DNA of 64,000 bases, from assembly GCF_002890915.1 (NCBI RefSeq), contig NZ_POUT01000008.1:124001-188000 (forward strand). Direction: 5' to 3'. This DNA is from Stutzerimonas stutzeri (GTDB lineage: Bacteria > Pseudomonadota > Gammaproteobacteria > Pseudomonadales > Pseudomonadaceae). The notes under the pieces were generated by a model, which searched no databases, was not told the DNA's origin, and saw nothing but the letters and a program-made list of their open reading frames with translations. Position numbers and translations under genes: made by a program. This document shows positions 28,677-37,461 of the stretch, in pieces (within the stretch, counting starts at the first letter, position 1; every line of letters starts with the position of its first letter).

Positions 28677-30644
28677 ATGCTGTCCAACCTGTCGATGAAG
28701 AACAAGCTGCTCTTCACCGTCCTGCCGCTGATGCTGCTGATCTATCTGGCGACCGTGCTGCTGGTCTACTACTCCGGCAAGTCTTCGACGGAAGCGCTGG
28801 CCGAGGTGGCTGTGAATGCCGTCGCCCGACAACAGGCGGCGGAAATCTCCAAGTCTTTCGACGCCTCGCTGCACGCCCTGCGCAATACTGCCGGATTGCT
28901 GGGTAGCGAGATGATCGACGGGGAATTGCCGGACCGGCGTATTGCCGACCAGATCGCCGAATCCCTGCTTCGGTCCCAGGATTCCGCCTCGGCAGTATGG
29001 TGGGTGCCGCGACAGGGCGGGACGGACCGCAGCGTCCTCTGGCTGCGCAGCGGCGAGCACCTGCATCCGGGCCTGGAGCCACAGCGCGAAGCGCTTCTGG
29101 CGCGGATGGGGCAGGCCGGCCCGGCCAGCGTACAGGTCATCCCCCTGCTGGCACTGGACGACCGCCAGGTCATCGGGTTGCTGATGCCCGTGCTGGCGGG
29201 GCAACAGGTGGTGGGCACCCTGGGCGTCGGCCTGGATGTCGTCCAACTGCAGCAGCAGGTAGCGGCTTTGCGGCCACTGGATGTGGGCGTGGCGGCGCTG
29301 ATCGCCAGCGACAACACGCTGGTGGCACATCCCGATCCTGGCCGGGTGGGCAAACGGCAACAGGACACCGAAGGCGACTTTCTTGGCGATTACTTCGAGG
29401 TGGTGATCGAGTCGGTCCGCAAGGGCCAGGGCATGACCCTGCGCTTCGATTCGCCGGCCATGTCCGAAGAGGTCTTCATGCTGGTGACGCCGGTGGCGAT
29501 CGGTGCTGACGTCACGCCCTGGTCGCTGGGGCTGGCGCTACCGAGTTCCGCATTGCTCGGTGGAGTGAAGACCCTGGCCCTGCAGTTGATCCTGCTCGGG
29601 ATCTTCGCATCGCTGGTGCTTGCGATCACCGTGGTGCTGTTGGGCCGGGCCCTGGCCCGGCCGCTGCAGCGGGTGGTGGAGGCCGTGCACGAGCTGGCCA
29701 CCGGCGACGCCGATCTCTGCGCGCGCCTGCCGATACGCGGGGACGATGAGCTGACCAATCTTGCCCGCGAGTTCAACCGGTTCCTGGAGACGTTGTGGGA
29801 ACTGGTGCGTGAAATCAACGGTACCAGCCAGGCCGTGCAAGGCATCTCGACGGAGCTGCATGCCCAAAGCCGAAGCGCGGAACGCTCGGTCGATGCACAG
29901 CGTGACGAGGTCGGCCAACTGGCCACGGCCATGCAGGAGATGGCCGCGACCGTCGATGAGGTCGCCGGCAATGCCGGGCAGGCAGCCGTCGCCACGGGGG
30001 AGGGCGATCAGGCGGTCGCATTGGGCCAGGAGAAGGTCTCCGGGCTGGTGGCAGCGATCCATGACGATGCCGACACGCTGGAGCACGTCTCGACCCTGGC
30101 GGCCCAGCTGGGCGAGGCCAGCCAGTCCATCGGCACCATCGTCGCGGTGATCAGCGACATCGCCGACCAGACCAATCTGCTTGCCCTCAATGCCTCCATC
30201 GAGTCGGCGCGGGCGGGCGAGCAGGGCAGGGGCTTCGCGGTGGTTGCCGATGAGGTACGGGCGCTGGCGCGGCGGACCCATTCGTCCACCGAGGAGGTCC
30301 GCGCCAGCATCCATCTCATCCAGGAGCGCACCGCCCGTGTCGTGGATATCATCGAGCAGAGCCGGCGCAGTTCGCTGGATAACATAGCCAGTGCCCGGCA
30401 AGCCAGCGAGGCACTGGAGAGCATCTCCCGGATCATGGCCAAGCTGCGCGGCATGAGTCAGCAGATCGCCACCGCCACGCAGCAACAGGCCGCCACCAGC
30501 GACCTGCTTTCACGCAGCCTCGTGAGCATCGCCGATTCCGCCGAACGCTCGTCCCAGAGCGCCGGGGCGGTCAGCCAGCGCAGCGACGGCCTGGAAGCCA
30601 GCGCAACGCGCCTGAACGCCCTGGTGAGCCGCTTCCGGCTCTGA
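28677..30644 (+). CDS. Methyl-accepting chemotaxis protein
   Basis: Chemoreceptor of 655 residues: first membrane helix (about 11-32), periplasmic Cache-like sensor (about 35-280), second helix (about 297-320, QLILLGIFASLVLAITVVLL), HAMP (about 322-375), and a cytoplasmic signalling domain with the conserved hairpin tip IADQTNLLALNASIESARAG. ATG 28677 is taken; GTG 28668 is in frame. It sits alone between the mhp genes and the transport operon, so it may guide cells to the pathway's substrate (inference). No pentapeptide CheR tether is seen. Confidence 0.9.
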   Translation: MLSNLSMKNKLLFTVLPLMLLIYLATVLLVYYSGKSSTEALAEVAVNAVARQQAAEISKSFDASLHALRNTAGLLGSEMIDGELPDRRIADQIAESLLRSQDSASAVWWVPRQGGTDRSVLWLRSGEHLHPGLEPQREALLARMGQAGPASVQVIPLLALDDRQVIGLLMPVLAGQQVVGTLGVGLDVVQLQQQVAALRPLDVGVAALIASDNTLVAHPDPGRVGKRQQDTEGDFLGDYFEVVIESVRKGQGMTLRFDSPAMSEEVFMLVTPVAIGADVTPWSLGLALPSSALLGGVKTLALQLILLGIFASLVLAITVVLLGRALARPLQRVVEAVHELATGDADLCARLPIRGDDELTNLAREFNRFLETLWELVREINGTSQAVQGISTELHAQSRSAERSVDAQRDEVGQLATAMQEMAATVDEVAGNAGQAAVATGEGDQAVALGQEKVSGLVAAIHDDADTLEHVSTLAAQLGEASQSIGTIVAVISDIADQTNLLALNASIESARAGEQGRGFAVVADEVRALARRTHSSTEEVRASIHLIQERTARVVDIIEQSRRSSLDNIASARQASEALESISRIMAKLRGMSQQIATATQQQAATSDLLSRSLVSIADSAERSSQSAGAVSQRSDGLEASATRLNALVSRFRL

Positions 30645-30804
30645 CGCCTCCCGGCCGGCGGCCGCGCATCCTCTGCGCGGGGCGTGGTGTCGTCGTCATT
30701 CGGTTATTTATCAATAACCAATTGAAATATAAGTATTTTTTGCGTGGCAATCGGAAGATTGCCGCGCTGCCGCCATGCTCGAAACTTGATCAGGATCATT
30801 AACC

Positions 30805-30867
30805 TGCACTGGGGGGATAACCCGAGCAGTCCACGGATAGTCCCCCGCGGGTACGGAGACCTAATGT
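30805..30867 (+). promoter_or_regulatory. XylS/OxoS-type operator and promoter of the transport operon (copy 3 of 5)
   Basis: Half-site TGCACTGGGGGGATA at 30805-30819, five bases, second half-site AGCAGTCCACGGATA at 30825-30839, the only copy where both halves keep GGATA. -10-like GACCTAATGT at 30858-30867, aligned base for base with copies 2 and 5. It implies a transcript start near 30874, so the YCF48-like protein must start after this point. Confidence 0.72.
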
Positions 30868-30920
30868 CACGTTGCCTCGCCGCAGATTTCCCGGCGGCGA
30901 CCAACGTGTGGATCAGTCTC

Positions 30921-31961
30921 ATGTCGAACCTCGTTACTCGCGAACTCAGCATTGCGCAGGCGGCTACTCCGACGCCCGCTGCACGGTTGCTGAAACTCTT
31001 CATGGCGGTACTGCCGTGGATGATCATCGCCACCTTGCTCTGGGCTGGCATCTTCATTCGTCCCCAGCCGGTGGGCAGCACCATCGACCCGGCGCCGCTG
31101 GAAAGCCGTGACCAGTTCTATGGGCTGGCCCAGCTACCCGGTGGCGAGCTGCTTGCCGCGGGTAGCTACGGCAAGATCCTCAGGATCGCGCAGGACGGCA
31201 GCACCAGCCGTCTGCCCAGCGGCACCCGCCATACGCTGCAGGACATCGCCGCATGGGACGCCAGGCATGCCGTGGCTGTCGGCAATGGCGGCGTGGTGCT
31301 CTACAGCCGCGACGGCGGCGCCAGCTGGCAGCGGGCCGGCGACGTCCCGCGCTCCGAGATCGCCAACAAGCTCAATCGCGTACGTATCGGCGCCGATGGC
31401 CTGGCCATCGCCAGTGGCGAGATGGGCGCGTTGCTGATCAGCCGGGACTATGGCGTGACCTGGCAACGCCTGCGCGAAGAAGAAGACGTGGCCTGGAACG
31501 ACGTGGCGATCCTCGACGACGGCCGCCTGGTACTGGTCGGCGAGTTCGGCCGGATCGTGCTCGGCGACCTGGATGGGCAGGCCTGGCACGACATCGACGG
31601 CGGCACTGGCGCCTCGCTTATGGCGGTGGCTTTCCGCGATGCCCGCAACGGCATGGCCGTCGGCCTGGAAGGCACGGTCCTGGAAACCAGCGACGGCGGC
31701 CAGAGCTGGGAGGCCCATGACGTTGGGCTCGCCGAGCACCTGTTCGACGTGGCCTGGCTGGCCGAGCAGCGGCGCTGGTTCGTCACCGGCGCCCTGGGCC
31801 GCTGGGCTCTCGGCGACGGCGGGCAATGGCAGGCCGGCAACCTGGATGAGCGCAACCTGTCCTGGCACGTGAGAGCGCTGCCGGTAGCCGGTGGCCTCTG
31901 GCTCGCCGGTGCGGACATCGGCCATTGGGATGGCCGGCGCTGGTCGCAGCTCAAGCCCTGA
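30921..31961 (+). CDS. YCF48/BNR-repeat periplasmic protein of a transport operon
   Basis: Protein of 346 residues: one N-terminal membrane anchor (about 24-45, FMAVLPWMIIATLLWAGIF) and a beta-propeller of Asp-box/BNR type with repeated DGGASW, DYGVTW and DGGQSW turns. Such YCF48-like proteins often travel with MMPL transporters, DUF1302 and DUF1329 proteins in degraders of hydrophobic compounds. ATG 30921 is chosen because the operator and -10 at 30805-30867 overlap the longer open frame that starts at 30744. First gene of four. Confidence 0.78.
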   Translation: MSNLVTRELSIAQAATPTPAARLLKLFMAVLPWMIIATLLWAGIFIRPQPVGSTIDPAPLESRDQFYGLAQLPGGELLAAGSYGKILRIAQDGSTSRLPSGTRHTLQDIAAWDARHAVAVGNGGVVLYSRDGGASWQRAGDVPRSEIANKLNRVRIGADGLAIASGEMGALLISRDYGVTWQRLREEEDVAWNDVAILDDGRLVLVGEFGRIVLGDLDGQAWHDIDGGTGASLMAVAFRDARNGMAVGLEGTVLETSDGGQSWEAHDVGLAEHLFDVAWLAEQRRWFVTGALGRWALGDGGQWQAGNLDERNLSWHVRALPVAGGLWLAGADIGHWDGRRWSQLKP

Positions 31962-31996
31962 ACCCCTCATTTGCCTAACAAAGCGAGAGCATTTCA

Positions 31997-34372
31997 ATGA
32001 TCGATCGGATAGCCGCGTTCTGTATCCGGCGCAGCGTTTGGGTGGCCAGCGCTCTGCTGCTCATGACCCTGGTGCTGGGCTGGTCCGCCCTGCATATCGA
32101 GGTGCGCACTGTCTTCGAGGACATGCTGCCCTCGCGCCACGAATACGTGCAGACGCACGAGAAGTTCAAGGACACCTTCGGCGGTTCGAACATGGTCACC
32201 ATCATGTTCGAGGTGGACGAGGGCGACATCTTCCAGAAGCCGGTCCTGGAGAAGGTGCGCGAAGTGACCATGGGGCTGCGCGAGGTCTCGGCGGTCAACC
32301 CCTACCAGATCACCTCGCTGGCGTCGAAGAAGCTCAAGGAAGTCCGCGCCTCCACCACCGGCATCGTCAGCCTGCCGCTGATGTGGCCGGACCTGCCGGA
32401 GACCGCCGCGCAGATGCAGGAGCTGAGGCAGGCGGTGCTGCGTAACCCCCTGGTCTACGGCCCCTACGTATCCAAGGACCTGCAGGCGACGCTCGTCACC
32501 GTCGACTTCATCGACGAGCAGGTCGAGTACGGCAAGGTGTTCCATGAGATTCGCAGCCTGATCGACCGTGTCGACGACGGCAGCGTGAACATCCGCGTGG
32601 TCGGCGACCCGATCCTGTACGGATGGGTAGGCCACTATCTGCCGGAGACCTTCCAGCTGGTCTGCGCGGCGCTGCTGGTCACCCTGGTGATGCTGTTCAT
32701 TCTGCTGCGCACCTGGCGCGGCGTGATGCTGCCGTTGCTGGCGGGGCTGGTCAGTGCCTCCTGGGCGCTGGGTATCTGCCACCTGCTGGACATCCATTTC
32801 GAGCCGCTGGTGATCGTGGTCGCCATGCTCATCACCTCCCGCGCCGTGTCCCATTCGGTGCAGATCGTCAATCGCTTCGACGACGAGCTGGAACTGTTGC
32901 CGGCCAATGCCGATACCTCGCGCACTGCGGCCAGGGTGGCGCTGGCGGACCTGTTCCGTCCCGGCATGCTGGGTGTGATCGCCGATGCGGCATGCATGGC
33001 GGTGGTGGCCCTGAGCCCGATCCCGATGCTGCAGAAGCTCACCGTGCTGGCCTGCGTCTGGGTGATGACGCTGACCGTGAGCGCGGTGATCCTGACGCCG
33101 GTCATGCTGTCGTTCATTCGCCGTCCGCACGGCATGGTGCATCCGCTCAACTGTATCCCGCTGCTGAACCGGGTGCTGGATCTGGCCACGGCCGTCAGCC
33201 TGTCGCGTGCGCGCTACGTTGTCCTTGGCGGCGGCTTTCTGCTGGTGGTCGGCGCCGGCTTCTACTCGCTGAACCTGAAGATCGGCGATGCCAACCCGGG
33301 GTCGCCGATCCTCTGGCCGGAATCGACCTACAACGTCGATGCGGACGCGATCAACAACCGCTTCGAGGGCGTGGACCGCATGTTCGTGGTGCTCGGCGAG
33401 GACGGCAACCGCGGCCTGATGAAGACCAGCGAAGCGCTGCAGGCGATGAACAGCTTCCAACGCTTCATCGAGGCACAGCCGGAAGTGGGGGGCTCCGTCT
33501 CCCTGGCCGACGTGCTGCCGCAGGTCAACCTCAGCCTGCGCGAAGGCAACCCGCGCTACCTCGAACTGGGCGACAGCAGCGCCATCAACGGCAGCCTGGT
33601 GGCCATGCTCGATTCGGTATCCGAACCCGGCGACATCTCGCGCTTCGCCGACGAGCAGTACGCCAACGGCGCGGTGACCCTGATGTTCCGCGACCGCCAG
33701 GGCGAGACCATCCGCACCGCGGTTGCACGCATCAAGGAGTTCATCGCCCAGAACCCGCTTGACGACGGCGAGTGGCAACTGGCCGGCAGCCTGATCGGCG
33801 TGATGGCTGCGGTCAACGAGATCATCCTGGCCAGCCAGGTCGAAGCGATCGCCCTGGCCCTGCTGGTGCTGGCGCTGATCTGCACCGCGGTGTACCGCTC
33901 CTCCATCGCCGGCATGGTGTTCATGGTGCCGGTGATCATCTCCAACATGCTGACCTTCGCCTTCATGACCTGGCAGGGCATCGGCATGAACATCAATACC
34001 GTGCCGGTAGCCGCCCTGGGGATCGGGCTGGGGGTGGATTACGCCTTCTACATCTCCGACCGGGTCAAGGAAGAGATCGCCATCGGCAAGAGCCCGGAGG
34101 AGGCCATCCGCATCGCGCTGCACACCGCCGGCATGGGGGTGATCGTGACGGCGAGCGTGCTGGTCTTCGCCACCCTGCTGTGGTGGGCGTCGTCGCTGCG
34201 CTTCCAGGCCGAGATGGGCCTGCTGATGGCGATCTGGCTGTCCGTGTCCGCCTTCAGCGCACTGTTCGTGATGCCGGCGCTGCTCTACGTGTTCCGCCCG
34301 CGCTTCGTCTTCGGCGAGCGCACTCGGGCAGCGGTCGCCGTTGGCAACGATTCGGCGCTCCAGATGGCTTGA
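31997..34372 (+). CDS. MMPL/RND family transporter
   Basis: Inner-membrane transporter of 791 residues with two repeats, each one helix, a large periplasmic loop, then five helices. First helix about 13-33, helix bundle about 215-375; second helix about 410-428, bundle about 615-770. The GLGVDYAFYISDR segment in the last bundle matches the proton-relay region of MMPL proteins. The partners (barrel and DUF1329 protein) follow at once, so a hydrophobic aromatic or sterol-like substrate is likely. Direction of transport cannot be told. Confidence 0.86.
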   Translation: MIDRIAAFCIRRSVWVASALLLMTLVLGWSALHIEVRTVFEDMLPSRHEYVQTHEKFKDTFGGSNMVTIMFEVDEGDIFQKPVLEKVREVTMGLREVSAVNPYQITSLASKKLKEVRASTTGIVSLPLMWPDLPETAAQMQELRQAVLRNPLVYGPYVSKDLQATLVTVDFIDEQVEYGKVFHEIRSLIDRVDDGSVNIRVVGDPILYGWVGHYLPETFQLVCAALLVTLVMLFILLRTWRGVMLPLLAGLVSASWALGICHLLDIHFEPLVIVVAMLITSRAVSHSVQIVNRFDDELELLPANADTSRTAARVALADLFRPGMLGVIADAACMAVVALSPIPMLQKLTVLACVWVMTLTVSAVILTPVMLSFIRRPHGMVHPLNCIPLLNRVLDLATAVSLSRARYVVLGGGFLLVVGAGFYSLNLKIGDANPGSPILWPESTYNVDADAINNRFEGVDRMFVVLGEDGNRGLMKTSEALQAMNSFQRFIEAQPEVGGSVSLADVLPQVNLSLREGNPRYLELGDSSAINGSLVAMLDSVSEPGDISRFADEQYANGAVTLMFRDRQGETIRTAVARIKEFIAQNPLDDGEWQLAGSLIGVMAAVNEIILASQVEAIALALLVLALICTAVYRSSIAGMVFMVPVIISNMLTFAFMTWQGIGMNINTVPVAALGIGLGVDYAFYISDRVKEEIAIGKSPEEAIRIALHTAGMGVIVTASVLVFATLLWWASSLRFQAEMGLLMAIWLSVSAFSALFVMPALLYVFRPRFVFGERTRAAVAVGNDSALQMA

Positions 34373-34437
34373 GACGTAACAAGAACAACAACCACAACCC
34401 GATCAATCACTGCCGCAAACCCTGGGGAGAACATCCA

Positions 34438-36021
34438 ATGCACACACTCATCCGTGGCGAACTACCGCGGTCCGCATTCGGCAAGCTGGCCCTGGCCGTC
34501 GCACTCGGCGTGGCGAGCACGCCGGTGCTGGCCGACACCTTCAGCTACGACGGCTACCTGCGCCAGGAAATGTCCTGGAACATGAAGAACTGGGAGGACA
34601 CGCCCGATTACGACGATCGCGGCAAGCTGTCGATGTCCCGCAGCACCGTGCGCCTGAACATGCAATGGCGTCCGAGCGACGCCTTCTCCGTGGTCGCCAA
34701 GCTGCGCGGCGTGCGCGAGATCGAGACCAACTTCCTCGAGCACCTGGAGGAGATGGGCGCCAACAACTACCACGAGGCCGATGGCCGCGGCGACATCACC
34801 GATCTCTACAACAAGACCGACATCCGCGAACTGTACGTGGACTTCCCCATGGGCGAGCGCACCTGGGTACGCCTCGGCAAGCAGCAGATCGCCTGGGGCG
34901 AGACCGATTTCTTCGCCGCCAACGACCTGGTGCACGGCTTCGACAACACCTGGCGTTCGTTCCTCGAACCGGCCAACGAGGAGCTGCGCAAGACCAACAT
35001 CATGGCCAAGTTCAACATCGACGTGCCGGAGCTCAACGGCGGCATCGAGACGTTCATCCGCCCCGGCCTGGACGCGAAAAGGGACATCGGCGGCACCGAG
35101 ATCGACATCTATGGCGGGCGCTGGTCCAGCCAGCCCTATGCCGGCGTCGATTTCCGCAATGTCGACCCCTACAACTACAACCACGACGAGGGCGACCGCC
35201 ACGACATCACCGGCGGCATCCGCTGGAATGGCCTGTGGGGCGATACCAACTACTCGCTGTCGTACCTGAAGACCTACTACAACGCCCCGATCCTCAACGC
35301 CTCCGACAACCAGGCGCTGATCGGCCGGCCCGACCTGCCGAGCGGAGCGCTCAACGGCGAGCGGACCCGTGGCGTGGCCGGCGAGGTCATCTACCCGATC
35401 GTCGACATCTTCGGCGTCACCGCCAGCAGCTATTCCGCGGCAACCGACGCCGTGTTCAGCACCGAGATGGCCTACATCAAGGACGCGCCGTACAACATCG
35501 CCCTGGACAACCCGACCATCATGAGCCAGCTGGTGGCGCCCGGTTTCGATGGCTGGGTCAAGAAGGACGTGGTCGCGCTGATGCTGCGCATGGACAAGAA
35601 CCTGGCCTTCACCCAGAACCTGCTGGGCACCGAGAAGCCGATGTTCTTCTCGGTGCAGCTGTTCGACAAGTGGGTGCAGAACTACGACGAGGACGACAAC
35701 CTGCTGTACAGCGTCGGCTGGGGCGGCAAGGTCAAGGAACACACGGTCATGGGCACCGCGATCTTCGACATGAGCTACGCCAACGGCCGTATCCGCCCGA
35801 ACCTGGTGGTCGGCTCCGACCTGAGCAACGGCGGCGGCTTCGCCATCCCCTCGGTGACCTTCGAACTGAGCAGCAAGCTGCGCTGGAAGGTCGAGTACGA
35901 CCTGTTCTGGGACGACGGCCATTACGAGAACAGCGATACCCCGCTGACCGACAACACCACGCTGTTCGGCTACCTGCACAACCGCGACCAGCTGTACACC
36001 AGCCTGACCTACTTGTTCTGA
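34438..36021 (+). CDS. DUF1302-like outer-membrane beta-barrel protein
   Basis: Protein of 527 residues: signal peptide (about 1-33, ending VLA-D), many alternating beta-strands, and a C-terminal aromatic residue (SLTYLF), the usual signature of a BAM-inserted barrel. WVRLGKQQIAWGETD and the EELRKTN-type segments recall DUF1302 proteins. GGGGAGA precedes ATG 34438. It probably forms the outer-membrane channel of this operon. Confidence 0.8.
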   Translation: MHTLIRGELPRSAFGKLALAVALGVASTPVLADTFSYDGYLRQEMSWNMKNWEDTPDYDDRGKLSMSRSTVRLNMQWRPSDAFSVVAKLRGVREIETNFLEHLEEMGANNYHEADGRGDITDLYNKTDIRELYVDFPMGERTWVRLGKQQIAWGETDFFAANDLVHGFDNTWRSFLEPANEELRKTNIMAKFNIDVPELNGGIETFIRPGLDAKRDIGGTEIDIYGGRWSSQPYAGVDFRNVDPYNYNHDEGDRHDITGGIRWNGLWGDTNYSLSYLKTYYNAPILNASDNQALIGRPDLPSGALNGERTRGVAGEVIYPIVDIFGVTASSYSAATDAVFSTEMAYIKDAPYNIALDNPTIMSQLVAPGFDGWVKKDVVALMLRMDKNLAFTQNLLGTEKPMFFSVQLFDKWVQNYDEDDNLLYSVGWGGKVKEHTVMGTAIFDMSYANGRIRPNLVVGSDLSNGGGFAIPSVTFELSSKLRWKVEYDLFWDDGHYENSDTPLTDNTTLFGYLHNRDQLYTSLTYLF

Positions 36022-36041
36022 GCCCAAACGGAGACCACGAG

Positions 36042-37313
36042 ATGACCCATTTCCGTCATGCGTTGCGTACCCCTCTGCTGGCCGGCCTGATCGCCGCCGG
36101 CGGTTTCATCGGTATTGGCAATGCCGCCGAGGTGCCGGCCGGCACCGTGATCACGGCCGCCAACATCGACCAGTTGAAGGACCAGACCTTCGAGGGCCAC
36201 AGCATTGCCAGCCTGCTGACCGAGAAGCTGGAGTGGCGTATCCGCAACAGCGGCATGCAGATGCCGCTGGCGGCGTCCAAGGAAGTTCCGCTCGACCCGC
36301 GTTGGGTCGAAGCCTCCCAGGCCAACGCCGGCAAGACTTCGATCAACCGGGAAGCCTGTCGCGTCGACGGCTGGGGTGCCGGCGCACCCTTCCCGGAGAT
36401 CGACGAGAAGGACCCGCAGGCCGCCGAGAAGATCCTCTGGAACTGGCACCTGGGCCAGCTGGTGGGTGACGTGTCGCAGGTTCCGGGCTACACCCAGCTG
36501 CTGGTCGATGGCAAGAAAGGAGTGCATGCCGAGCCGGTGGCCGAGTTCACCCGCTACACCATGAAGGGCCGGCTGACCGGTGACAGCACGGTGGAGGGCG
36601 ACGGCAGCGAGCGTGGCCGCCAGCTGCTGTACTTCAAGTCGCCCTCGGACATGAAGGGCCTGGGGACCTACACCGTCATGTACGACTCGGACAAGGTGAA
36701 CAGCGTCTGGGCCTACATTCCCGCCGTGCGCCGCGTGCGCCAGCTCTCCGGTGGCGCCTGGATGGACCCGGTGGGCTCCTCCGACCAACTGCAGGACGAC
36801 CTGGAGATCTTCAACGCGCGTCCCTGCTGGTATCCCGAGTACCGCCTGCTGGGCAAGCGCAACATCCTGGCGGTGACTGCGAGCAAGCAGGGCGCCGATA
36901 TCTGGAACAAGGACGGCAAGAGCTTCGCCGAGCGCTACCCGGTGATGGATCCGAACCCGCCGTACTGGAACATGACCGGCAACAGCTACGAAGTGCGTGA
37001 AGTCTACGTGGTGGAGGCCATCACGCCGTCGATCCACCCGTACAGCAAGAAGGTGCTGTACATCGATACCCAGTACCCGCGCATCCACTACGGCGAGGCC
37101 TACAACCGCAAGGGCGAGTTCTGGAAGTTCATGGAATTCCATTCCTATTCCAACCCGGCCGACGGCGACATCCGCACCACCGTGGGGGCGGTGATCGATT
37201 TCCAGCGCAACCACGCGACGATTTCGCTGATCGACACCAGCACCTGGCGCACCAACTTCGACGCCAAGGCCTCGGACTTCTCCCTGCAGGCGCTGCAGGC
37301 GGCGGGCCGCTGA
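36042..37313 (+). CDS. DUF1329 domain-containing periplasmic protein
   Basis: Protein of 423 residues with a signal peptide (about 1-29, GNAAEV) and a LolA/LolB-like fold expected for DUF1329: VWAYIPAVRRVRQLSGG and DPVGSSDQLQDD are family segments. Probably carries a hydrophobic ligand across the periplasm between barrel and transporter. It starts 20 bp after the barrel gene with CGGAGACC upstream, and is closed by a terminator at 37339. Confidence 0.85.
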   Translation: MTHFRHALRTPLLAGLIAAGGFIGIGNAAEVPAGTVITAANIDQLKDQTFEGHSIASLLTEKLEWRIRNSGMQMPLAASKEVPLDPRWVEASQANAGKTSINREACRVDGWGAGAPFPEIDEKDPQAAEKILWNWHLGQLVGDVSQVPGYTQLLVDGKKGVHAEPVAEFTRYTMKGRLTGDSTVEGDGSERGRQLLYFKSPSDMKGLGTYTVMYDSDKVNSVWAYIPAVRRVRQLSGGAWMDPVGSSDQLQDDLEIFNARPCWYPEYRLLGKRNILAVTASKQGADIWNKDGKSFAERYPVMDPNPPYWNMTGNSYEVREVYVVEAITPSIHPYSKKVLYIDTQYPRIHYGEAYNRKGEFWKFMEFHSYSNPADGDIRTTVGAVIDFQRNHATISLIDTSTWRTNFDAKASDFSLQALQAAGR

Positions 37314-37338
37314 GGCCCGGCTTCACCACCTTGTGTGC

Positions 37339-37367
37339 CGGCCCGGCCCCGTGAGGGGCGGGCCTTT
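37339..37367 (+). terminator. Terminator after the DUF1329 gene
   Basis: GC-rich stem GGCCCGGCCCC / GGGGCGGGCC with loop GTGA, followed by only three T. It may allow read-through into the next two genes, for which no separate operator was seen. Confidence 0.6.
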
Positions 37368-37461
37368 CGCGTGACGCATCCGTCCTGGCTGCGCATAACC
37401 AGAAAAACAACAAGACAGGATCGACCGCTTCGTATCGGAGCCGCGATCCGAGGAGTGCCCC

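Noticed and set aside
33772-36041. Long N-terminal extensions of the barrel and DUF1329 frames into upstream genes
   Set aside because: Signal peptides and ribosome sites mark the true starts at 34438 and 36042.
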